Source: Pseudomonadota bacterium (lineage in GTDB: Bacteria; Pseudomonadota; Gammaproteobacteria; Burkholderiales; Thiobacillaceae). Taken from it: a DNA stretch of 64,000 nt. The notes beneath the pieces were generated by a model. It searched no databases. It was not told where the DNA came from and was given only the letters and a program-made list of their open reading frames with translations. The position numbers were made by a program, and so were the translations under genes. The stretch lies in NCBI GenBank assembly GCA_021802555.1, contig JAJZRU010000001.1, positions 186,001 to 250,000 of the forward strand. Direction: 5' to 3'. Positions 57,324-64,000 of the stretch are shown piece after piece. Numbering within the stretch: the first letter of the stretch is position 1; each line of letters begins with the position of its first letter.

Positions 57324-57941
57324 TTATCGGCCCGCCGCGCGCGAGCCGTGGCGGCGGCGCAGCATCACCAGGCCCACCAAGCCCAGGCCGGTGACGTACA
57401 TGCTGAAGTCGCTGACTTCGGGGACGGGGGCGGCGTTCAGCGCCGTCAGCTTGAGCGTCTTCGTAGCGCCGGTCAGGCCCTGGATTTTCAGGGAAAAGGC
57501 CGAGCCGAATAAATCGGCTTGGCTGTTCCGGGTGATCCATGTGGAGGTACGGGTGCCGCCGAAGCTGGAGTTTTTCCAGTCAAGCACCCAGGTATTGACG
57601 TAGTTCTTGCCGGATTTGTTGAATTTGGTTTTGAATTTATAAGTTGAAGGCCGAGCATTATTGGCCGGCAGGTTGCCGGGGAAACTGACGCCGGACCACA
57701 ACGGTCTTGGGCTGATATAGCCGAAACCGAAGGATCTGATGTGGGCTCCCTTGCCCAAGGAGGCGAAATCCGCGCCGGGCGCCAGATGGAACAACGTGTC
57801 CGAGCCCTGTTGGGTGATGTCCAGCGTGGCCAGGTTGACTGACGAATTGTTGACGGTGGTGTCGAAACCATAAGTGGCCGCGTGCGCAGCCTGGGCGGCG
57901 GCCAGGGCCAACAGGCCCATGAATAGAGTAAGTTTGCGCAT
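57324..57941 (-). CDS. PEP-CTERM sorting-domain protein
   Basis: A 205-residue exported protein with a signal peptide (about 1-20, ending AHA), a Ser/Thr/Asn-rich beta body without cysteines and a C-terminal sorting signal. The signal is PEVSDFSMYVTGLGLVG, followed by LVMLRRR, a variant of the PEP-CTERM motif with Pro-Glu, a membrane helix and an Arg tail. Exosortase would cut it and release or anchor it at the surface. No exosortase gene is in the window. The ATG is at 57939-57941. A sigma-54 type promoter lies upstream. Confidence 0.88.
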   Translation of the reverse strand: MRKLTLFMGLLALAAAQAAHAATYGFDTTVNNSSVNLATLDITQQGSDTLFHLAPGADFASLGKGAHIRSFGFGYISPRPLWSGVSFPGNLPANNARPSTYKFKTKFNKSGKNYVNTWVLDWKNSSFGGTRTSTWITRNSQADLFGSAFSLKIQGLTGATKTLKLTALNAAPVPEVSDFSMYVTGLGLVGLVMLRRRHGSRAAGR

Positions 57942-57976
57942 TTTTTGTCTATCCCGAAATATTATGTCTAGCAGGC

Positions 57977-57992
57977 AGCAAGCCTCGTGCCA
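57977..57992 (-). promoter_or_regulatory. Sigma-54 (RpoN) promoter of the PEP-CTERM gene
   Basis: On the minus strand TGGCACGAGGCTTGCT (57992 to 57977) matches the -24/-12 consensus TGGCAC-N5-TTGC(A/T), with GG and GC separated by 10 bp. Transcription would start at about 57966, 25 nt before the ATG, with GGGATAG as ribosome-binding site. Confidence 0.82.
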
Positions 57993-58071
57993 GTCTATTG
58001 GGGGGCGTCTCGGGACCACCGGATTGGCGTCCGGCTGCAGGCTGGTAAGCTTCGGTCTGCGAACCGGTGCA

Positions 58072-58554
58072 ATGATGTCCACTGCAAAATCCGAACTCGA
58101 TAGACCCCGTACGCTGGTGCTGCCGCCAGCCCCCTATGCCCTTGCCTTGCTTGTTTCCTGGTGGCTGGAAAGGCGGAACCATGCCCTGGGTTTCGATCTC
58201 GGGCGGGCGCTGCTTCCGCTGGCGTGGCTGCTCGTGGGCGCGGGGCTGGCGCTGCTGCTCTGGACGCTCTATATCTTCTGGCGACACCAGACTACGGTGA
58301 ATCCCTACAAGGCTGCTTCGGATCTCTGCACCGAAGGGCCTTTCGCGTTTTCCCGCAATCCCATTTATGTGGGGGACTGGCTCATCTACCTGGGGATCAT
58401 GATCTGGCTCGGTACTTTATGGCCGCTGGTGTTCGCGCCGCTGATATGGCTGATCGTGCGCTACGGCGTCATTCGCCACGAGGAGGCCCATCTGGAAGCG
58501 AAATTCGGCGCGGCTTACCGCGCGTATCGGGCGCGCGTGCGGCGCTGGCTGTAA
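58072..58554 (+). CDS. Isoprenylcysteine carboxyl methyltransferase-like membrane protein
   Basis: A 160-residue protein with about four membrane helices. The second half has the ICMT/PEMT family segment: GPFAFSRNPIYVGDWLIYLGI and the end RHEEAHLEAKFGAAYRAYRARVRRWL. Bacterial members are probable methyltransferases with unknown substrate. The start is at the pair of ATG codons at 58072-58077; no good ribosome-binding site is seen. It diverges from the PEP-CTERM gene. Confidence 0.85.
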   Translation: MMSTAKSELDRPRTLVLPPAPYALALLVSWWLERRNHALGFDLGRALLPLAWLLVGAGLALLLWTLYIFWRHQTTVNPYKAASDLCTEGPFAFSRNPIYVGDWLIYLGIMIWLGTLWPLVFAPLIWLIVRYGVIRHEEAHLEAKFGAAYRAYRARVRRWL

Positions 58555-58566
58555 CACCCTGCTAGC

Positions 58567-59646
58567 ATGGCGAGAACGCATGCCTGGTCCGCGGGCGGTT
58601 TGACAAGAGGAGTGCTGGCGCTCATGCGTTTGCTGGGGACAGCGGCCTGGCGCGATCGGCCCAATCCGCATTTCGACGCCGCCCAGCCCCATCACACGCC
58701 CACCGGTTTCCAGAATCTCGATCCGGCGGCGCGCCGCCTGCGCGATTTCCGGCGCTGGCAGCGCGAGCGGCGCCTCAAGGGCCCGCCGCCGCCGCCAGCG
58801 CCCTGGCTGGCGGATTGGCGGACAGCGTCCGACCTCGCTTGGCTGGCGCAGAACCGCACCGCCGCCAGCGCCACCTGGATAGGCCATGTCACCGTACTGG
58901 TGCAGATGGGCGGGCTCAACGTGCTCACCGACCCGGTGTTTTCCGAGCGCGCTTCGCCTTTGGCTATTGCCGGTCCGCGGCGTTATCTGCCGCCCGGCGT
59001 CACGTTGGGCGAACTGCCGGGCGTCGACGCCGTGCTGATTTCGCACAATCATTACGACCATCTCGACCGTGCCAGCGTGCGTGCGCTTGATCGGCGCAGC
59101 GGCGGGGCCACGCGCTTTTTCGTCCCCTTGGGGCTCAAACGCTGGTTTGCGCGCCTGGGCATACACAACGTCACGGAGCTGGATTGGTGGCAGCAAGCGC
59201 GTTGCCGCGGCGTCGATTTCCATCTGGTGCCGGCGCAGCATTGGAGCACGCGCCTGGTGTTCGACCGCAACCAGACGCTGTGGGGCGGCTGGGTGGCGGC
59301 GGCGCGGGATTTTCGCTTCTATTTCGCCGGCGACACCGGCTACGACGCCAGCATCTTCACCGAGATCGGCCGCCGTTTCGCCCCCATCGATCTGGCGGCG
59401 CTGCCCATCGGCGCTTACGAGCCGCGCTGGTTCATGGAGCCGCAGCATGTCGATCCCTGGCAGGCGGTGCAGATACTTCAGGACGTGGGGGCGCGGCGCG
59501 GCCTGCCTGTCCATTGGGGCACCTTCCAACTCGCCGACGAGCCGCTGCACCAGCCCGTGGAGGACTTGGCGCGCGCCATGCGCGCGGCCGGGCTGGACGA
59601 ATCGGTATTCCGCCCGGTGCGTTTGGGGGAGACTCTGCGGCTATGA
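58567..59646 (+). CDS. Metallo-beta-lactamase-fold hydrolase (NAPE-PLD/UlaG-like)
   Basis: A 359-residue soluble protein with the metallo-beta-lactamase motif SHNHYDHLD (about 159-167), which binds two zinc ions, and further ligands in PAQHWSTR and GDTGYD. The Trp-rich N-terminal region (WIGHVTVLVQMGGLNVLTDPVFSERASP) is typical for the NAPE-phospholipase D-like group. The natural substrate is unknown. It starts 12 bp after the ICMT-like gene, so both may handle lipids. Confidence 0.9.
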   Translation: MARTHAWSAGGLTRGVLALMRLLGTAAWRDRPNPHFDAAQPHHTPTGFQNLDPAARRLRDFRRWQRERRLKGPPPPPAPWLADWRTASDLAWLAQNRTAASATWIGHVTVLVQMGGLNVLTDPVFSERASPLAIAGPRRYLPPGVTLGELPGVDAVLISHNHYDHLDRASVRALDRRSGGATRFFVPLGLKRWFARLGIHNVTELDWWQQARCRGVDFHLVPAQHWSTRLVFDRNQTLWGGWVAAARDFRFYFAGDTGYDASIFTEIGRRFAPIDLAALPIGAYEPRWFMEPQHVDPWQAVQILQDVGARRGLPVHWGTFQLADEPLHQPVEDLARAMRAAGLDESVFRPVRLGETLRL

Positions 59647-59911
59647 GGCGGCCACGCCGCTGTTGGCGGGAAGGTCCGGCACGGCGCCCGCGTTGGCAGT
59701 GGTCCGGCGCGCCACTTCGGCGCGGCCGCTGTTCCACAGCCGTGGCGACGACCTCGGCGACGCTGTGCGGTCGCCGTCGAATTCGGCGGCATCGGGTGGC
59801 AACGGGTGTCGACGAGAGAGGCTGGCATCGCTTTATTGTGGGGCGGCAAGCGACATGCACCGACAAGCTGTCATAATATGGCGTTAAATTTGAATTTTCC
59901 GAGACTGTCTC

Positions 59912-60745
59912 ATGCTCTATCCCGAGTTATTCAAGTCCCTGGAACGGGTGCGCTGGAACATGGAGAAGGACATCCCCTGGGATCGCTTCGACGCCGCCTT
60001 GCTGAGTGACGAGCAGGCGCTCACCGTGAAGATGAACGCCATCACCGAATGGGCGGCTCTGCCGGCGACCGAGATGTTTCTGCGCGATTTCGGGCACGAC
60101 AGCGACTTTTCCGCCTTCATGTCGGTGTGGTTCTTCGAGGAGCAGAAGCATGCTCTCGTGCTGATGGAATACCTGCGTCGCTTCCGTCCCGAACTCGCGC
60201 CCAGCGAGGAAGAGCTGCACGCGGTGCGCTTTCCTTTCGATCCCGCGCCGCCCATGGAGACGCTCATGCTGCATTTCTGCGGCGAGGTGCGCTTGAACCA
60301 CTGGTACCGGCGCGCGGCGGAATGGCACACCGAGCCGGTGATCAAGCACATCTACGACACCATCTCGCGCGACGAGGCGCGCCACGGCGGCGCCTACCTG
60401 CAGTACATGAAGCACTTTCTCGCCGGGGAAAAAGGGAGTGAGGCCACCGCCGCAGCGTTTGCCAAGGTTGGTTTTCTCATGGCCAGCGCGGGACGCGCCG
60501 GCAAGCCGCTGCACCCGACCAACCTGCACGTGAACGAAACCCTGTACCCGCGCGACACCGTGCAAAGCCGCCTGCCCGACCCGGAATGGCTGGAGCATTG
60601 GCTGGACGAGCAGATCCGCTTCGATGGCGAATGGGAAGGCCGCGTACAGACCATGATCCTGAAAAATCTCTCCCTGCTGTTCGGCGAGAATTTCGCCTCC
60701 ACGCGCGATCTCAACCGCTACCGCAAGCAGCTCGCCGCTGCCTGA
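59912..60745 (+). CDS. Acyl-ACP desaturase-like di-iron protein
   Basis: A 277-residue helical protein with the full six-ligand di-iron pattern of the ferritin-like oxidase group: Glu46, Glu77 with His80 (FFEEQKH), Glu125 (CGEVRLNHWY), and Glu155 with His158 (DEARHGG). This layout is that of soluble acyl-ACP desaturases, although the chain is shorter than the plant enzymes. It probably oxidises a lipid or acyl substrate, but the substrate is not shown. The 265 bp before it (59647-59911) contain no gene. Confidence 0.8.
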   Translation: MLYPELFKSLERVRWNMEKDIPWDRFDAALLSDEQALTVKMNAITEWAALPATEMFLRDFGHDSDFSAFMSVWFFEEQKHALVLMEYLRRFRPELAPSEEELHAVRFPFDPAPPMETLMLHFCGEVRLNHWYRRAAEWHTEPVIKHIYDTISRDEARHGGAYLQYMKHFLAGEKGSEATAAAFAKVGFLMASAGRAGKPLHPTNLHVNETLYPRDTVQSRLPDPEWLEHWLDEQIRFDGEWEGRVQTMILKNLSLLFGENFASTRDLNRYRKQLAAA

Positions 60746-60879
60746 GGCCAGCGAGGCGCCAGTTTAAATTCCTCACCGCAGAGACACAGAGGCTCGGAGA
60801 AATAGAAAAAATCGACAGGTTGCCGGCGCTCGACTACTCGCCTGGCGCGAGAGTGGCGGTTGCAATGCGGCTTCCAGGA

Positions 60880-63153
60880 TCAGTGCAGCGCCGCAGGGGC
60901 CAGGGCCACGCAATTGCGCCCCGCGTCCTTCGCGGCGTATAGCGCGGCATCGGCGCGTGCCAGGCAGCTGCCCAGGTCGGTTGGCGTGTCCGAGCCGCCC
61001 TGCAGGAACAGGCCCAGGCTGATGGTGACGGCAAAGCCCTTGGCGCAGCCCGCGTCCAGGGCGCCGTTCTGCACCGCCAGGCGCAGGCGTTCGGCGACTT
61101 CCTGCGCCGCTTCCGCGCCGCTGTTGGGCAGCAGAATGGCGAATTCCTCGCCCCCCAGGCGGCCCAGCAGGTCGATGCTGCGCAAGTGTTTCTGCAGCGT
61201 GGCGGCGACTTCCTTGAGCACACGGTCGCCGCACAAATGGCCGAAGCTGTCGTTGACCTGCTTGAAGTGGTCCAGGTCCACCATCAGCAGGGCCCAGGGC
61301 TGCTTGCTGCGCGCCGCGCGCTGGATCTCGTTTTGCGCCAGGGCGAGGAAATGGCGCCGGTTGCTCACGCCGGTGAGGGCGTCGGTGGTGGCCTGACTGT
61401 AAAGCTCGGCCTCGCGCTCCTTGCTGCGCGTGATGTCCTCGAACGCCAGGATCAAGGCGGGTTCGCCGGAGAGTTCGGTGCGTGCCAGAGAGGCCAGCAG
61501 CCAGAGCGGCTCGCCGTTGGCTCGCAAGAGGCGCAGCTCGCGCCCGCGCACCAGGCCCGCGCGGTCCAGTTCGCCGAGCAGCGCGCCGTACTGCGCGGTA
61601 TCCTGCCAAAAATCGGCTGCGCGGTATTCGGCCAGCGCGCGCGCATCCAGCCCCAGGTTGAGTACGGCGGCTTCGTTGGCGAACAGCAGGGCGCCGTCGC
61701 TGCGGCGCGCCAGCAGCATGGGCGAGGGCAGCGTTTCCACCATGAGGCGGAAGCGCGCCTCGTTTTCCTTCAGGGCTTGCTCCAGGCGCTTCATGTCGCT
61801 CACGTCCTGCATCATGCCCGCCACGCCCAGGACTTCGCCCTGCCAGTTGGAAACCGGCGCCAGGCTGACGATGTGGTCGTGCATCTGGCCGTCCTGGGGC
61901 AGGCGCAGGGCGAAGCAGAGCGGTCCGCCGCCTTGCTGCAGGCGCTGCAGCTGGATTTCGTAAAGCGCGCCCGCCTCGGGTCCGAATACGTCGTGCGCGG
62001 TGCAGCCCACGAGGCTGGCTTGGCTGCGTCCGGCGAGCTGCTGGAAGGCGTGGCTGCAAAGTACGTAGGCGCCGTTCAAGTCGACGTAGAACACCGGGTT
62101 GGGCAGTGAATCGAGGAAGCTTTGCTGAAATGCCAACTGGTGGCGCAATTCGGCGCGGCTTTTTTCCAGTTCTTGCGTGCGCTGCTTGATCTTTCCTTCG
62201 AGGCCGGCATTCAGACGCACCAGGGCGTGGGCGAAATGCTCGCGCTCGCGGCTCAGCGCCGCCGCTATGAGCACGGCGATGGCCAGAGCGAAAACCCTGA
62301 GCTCGGCGCCGGTCAAGGGATGGCCGGCGGCCGGAGCGAGGCCGAGCGTCCCGCGCCCCAGCAGGGTGCCGCTGATGCCCAGCAGAAACACGGCCGCCAC
62401 CAGAGTGGCGGCGTAGCGCCGCGAAAAACGCAGGGCGGCCCAGATGGTCGGCAGTACGATGAGCGCGATCGCGCCCTGCGTCACCTCGCCAATCCAGAGC
62501 GGCATCCAGAACAGCAGCAGGCACAGCAGCACGGTAAGGATGGCGATGCCGGCGGTTTCCGTCCTGCTGCGTGCAGGACCAGCCTCCGGCGGATGCGCCC
62601 ACATGTACAGTGCCGGGGTCAGCACAAGCACGCTGCTGCCATGTGCGATCGCCAGGATCGCAGCCCGATCGGCGAACGTCTGCACCGAGGTTTCCGCTGC
62701 GGCGGCCAGGGCGGCAGCACCGAAAAAGCCGGCAATGGCGGCGTTCAACACGCCCGGCAGCAGCGCGAACGCGGCAACCCCCGCTACCGTGTCGAAAATA
62801 CGCCTGCGCTCGATGTCCAGCAGGCGCAGCCCGCCGAGCGCCGCCAGAGGGCCCAGCACGCTGCCCAAGGCTTCCAACAGCGCAGCGCCGGTGGTTTGGC
62901 CAAGAAACCAATAAGCCGTGGTGAAGGCGCCAGCGAACAGGCCCGGCAGCCAGCGCGTCCCGCTCAACAGGATGCATAAGGCGCCTAGACTGGCGGCAGG
63001 CCGGAAGTCGGGCGCACCGCCTAGCATAGGGGTAACCGGCAAGGTGAGGCTCAGGTAGGCGAGGCCCGCGAGCAGGTTTGCGCCCAGTTCGGCGGGCTGC
63101 CAGATACGGCGCAGGAGAAGTCGCAAATCTTTCAGCGTCATGGCTTGCCGCAT
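60880..63153 (-). CDS. MASE1-PAS-PAS-GGDEF diguanylate cyclase
   Basis: A 757-residue membrane protein that makes cyclic di-GMP. An N-terminal MASE1 sensor (about 20-300, eight to nine helices) is followed by a coiled coil (about 300-345), two PAS domains (about 345-460 and 465-585) and a GGDEF domain. The active site is GGEEF, and the inhibitory I-site RSID lies five residues before it, so product inhibition is likely. An alternative start is the ATG at 63136-63138. The bases 60746-60879 downstream contain no gene. Confidence 0.93.
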   Translation of the reverse strand: MRQAMTLKDLRLLLRRIWQPAELGANLLAGLAYLSLTLPVTPMLGGAPDFRPAASLGALCILLSGTRWLPGLFAGAFTTAYWFLGQTTGAALLEALGSVLGPLAALGGLRLLDIERRRIFDTVAGVAAFALLPGVLNAAIAGFFGAAALAAAAETSVQTFADRAAILAIAHGSSVLVLTPALYMWAHPPEAGPARSRTETAGIAILTVLLCLLLFWMPLWIGEVTQGAIALIVLPTIWAALRFSRRYAATLVAAVFLLGISGTLLGRGTLGLAPAAGHPLTGAELRVFALAIAVLIAAALSREREHFAHALVRLNAGLEGKIKQRTQELEKSRAELRHQLAFQQSFLDSLPNPVFYVDLNGAYVLCSHAFQQLAGRSQASLVGCTAHDVFGPEAGALYEIQLQRLQQGGGPLCFALRLPQDGQMHDHIVSLAPVSNWQGEVLGVAGMMQDVSDMKRLEQALKENEARFRLMVETLPSPMLLARRSDGALLFANEAAVLNLGLDARALAEYRAADFWQDTAQYGALLGELDRAGLVRGRELRLLRANGEPLWLLASLARTELSGEPALILAFEDITRSKEREAELYSQATTDALTGVSNRRHFLALAQNEIQRAARSKQPWALLMVDLDHFKQVNDSFGHLCGDRVLKEVAATLQKHLRSIDLLGRLGGEEFAILLPNSGAEAAQEVAERLRLAVQNGALDAGCAKGFAVTISLGLFLQGGSDTPTDLGSCLARADAALYAAKDAGRNCVALAPAALH

Positions 63154-63382
63154 TGCGGCCGGATCATCCGCGTAGACCCTCGCAAATTGCGCGCCAGTCC
63201 TGGCTTGCCCTGTGCGTACGGTTTATTGCCGGGGACAGGCGGGCAGTATCGCCTGCCGTGATCGGAAAACGGGCCGCCGCCGCAGGCTGCGCGCGGCAGC
63301 GGCCCGACGGCGGATGTCGAAAAGCTGCCATGTTTACCGGGGGCTCCATGCGCCGTGGGCGTCGGCGGTTTTTCGAATCCCG

Positions 63383-63922
63383 TCAGCTGCGCATGGGCTC
63401 GAAGGTGGCGTCCAGGTTGAGATCGTCGCAGTAATCGAGAAAGTCGGCGCGCAGATGCGGGATGCGCGCCTCGGCGGGAATGCCCAGGGTCATGTGCAGG
63501 GCGAACATGAGCGTGCCGGTGTGCGGCGCGGGGTAGGTTTCCGTGTCCAGCGATTCGATGTTGATGCCCAGGCGCGAGAAGAAATTGGCCAGGCTTTGCA
63601 CGATGCCGGGGTGGTCCATGGCCACCACGTCCACTTGATAGGGGATGAGCGGCGCCTTCGCCGGCCTGCCCTGGGCGCGGCGCACCACCAGATCCAGGCC
63701 CAGCTCGCGCCCGGTGGCCGGCAGGTTGCTCTCCAGCCGGGTGAGCCCGTGCCAGGGGCCGGAGATGCGCGTGAGCAGTGCAAATTGCCCGGCCAGCGCG
63801 GCCATGCGCGATTCCTCGATGTTGCAGCCGGCGTCCGTCACCGCCTGGGCGATGCGTTCCACCAGGCCGACGCGGTCTTCGCCCGCGGCGATGACGATGA
63901 GGTCTTGCTGTTCCGGAGTCAT
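63383..63922 (-). CDS. GcvR-like ACT-domain protein
   Basis: A 179-residue protein with two ACT domains (about 5-85, IVIAAGEDRVGLVERIAQAVTDAG; and about 95-165, VVAMDHPGIVQSLANFFSRLG), as in the glycine cleavage system repressor GcvR. I chose the ATG at 63920-63922 because TTTAGG lies 9 bp upstream; the ATG at 63929-63931 touches that site. The stop of the preceding gene forms part of this site. It probably binds an amino acid and controls a partner protein; glycine cleavage genes are not in the window. Confidence 0.85.
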   Translation of the reverse strand: MTPEQQDLIVIAAGEDRVGLVERIAQAVTDAGCNIEESRMAALAGQFALLTRISGPWHGLTRLESNLPATGRELGLDLVVRRAQGRPAKAPLIPYQVDVVAMDHPGIVQSLANFFSRLGINIESLDTETYPAPHTGTLMFALHMTLGIPAEARIPHLRADFLDYCDDLNLDATFEPMRS

Positions 63923-63932
63923 GGCATTCATC

Positions 63933-64000
63933 CTAAATCAGTTTGCGCTCTTTCAGTTCACGCTTCACATAGGCATAGAAGATGGGTGCTGCAATCACGC
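63933..64000 (-). CDS. C-terminal end of a truncated gene, unknown protein
   Basis: The frame ends at the TAG at 63933-63935 and reads, in order, VIAAPIFYAYVKRELKERKLI before the stop, and continues beyond the window edge. The end has a hydrophobic stretch and then a basic, charged tail, as at the end of an inner-membrane protein. The family cannot be told. It is just upstream of the GcvR-like gene on the same strand (10 bp), so they may form an operon. Confidence 0.6.
   Translation of the reverse strand, partial: VIAAPIFYAYVKRELKERKLI

Overview
The window is a high-GC chromosomal segment of a proteobacterium, most likely a betaproteobacterium of the Rhodocyclales/Nitrosomonadales type. The evidence is an S-adenosylhomocysteine riboswitch in front of ahcY, the gene orders ypjD-ffh-rpsP-rimM-trmD-rplS, rpsU-yqeY-dnaG-rpoD and yicC-gmk-rpoZ-spoT-ridA-recG, a PEP-CTERM protein, and a group I intron in a tRNA with anticodon CAT (such introns are known from Azoarcus). 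Several sulfur-linked genes (a periplasmic DsrE-like protein, a TusA-like protein, an ArsR regulator with a persulfide-sensor-like cysteine pair) suggest an organism that handles reduced sulfur. No rRNA, CRISPR array, prophage or insertion sequence was seen.

Layout. 0-5.5 kb (minus strand): gpmI, an EnvC-like LytM protein, ctpA, a small unknown protein and a MoeB/ThiF-type enzyme. 5.6-8.3 kb: ArsR regulator, SAH riboswitch, ahcY, rpiA. 8.3-15.9 kb (minus): yacG, zapD, coaE, pilD, pilC, pilB, a CorB-like protein and ypjD. 15.9-28.2 kb: core genes for protein targeting, ribosome and tRNA modification, recombination, lipid synthesis, replication and transcription (ffh to rpoD). 28.3-28.7 kb: a tRNA split by a 252-nt group I intron inside the anticodon loop. 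28.9-32.1 kb: a divergent unit made of an ECF sigma factor with its anti-sigma factor, and a three-gene exported set (metallophosphoesterase, CuA protein, DsrE-like protein); both arms carry the same ECF-type promoter. 32.1-32.9 kb: an 800-bp gene-free stretch with an AT-rich palindromic island. 32.9-39.5 kb: bo3-type quinol oxidase genes with heme-synthesis genes and an Rrf2 regulator. 39.6-48 kb: PP2C phosphatase and Ser/Thr kinase, then yicC to recG. 48-64 kb: two tandem orphan phosphonate-type binding proteins, ubiC-ubiA, SPOR protein, coaX, birA, dienelactone hydrolase, folE, a TetR-controlled redox/sulfur operon, a PEP-CTERM gene behind a sigma-54 promoter, a methyltransferase-like protein, a metallo-beta-lactamase protein, a di-iron desaturase-like protein, a diguanylate cyclase and an ACT-domain regulator.

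The most notable items are (1) the group I intron inserted between U33 and C34 of a tRNA with anticodon CAT, with a near-complete core that can be traced base by base; (2) the ECF unit, whose two divergent promoters share GGGAATA, a 16-bp spacer and GGT[C/T]TT; (3) the sigma-54 site in front of the PEP-CTERM gene; (4) the TetR operator pair, with a promoter that seems to make a leaderless mRNA; and (5) the ArsR/SAH-riboswitch arrangement in front of ahcY.
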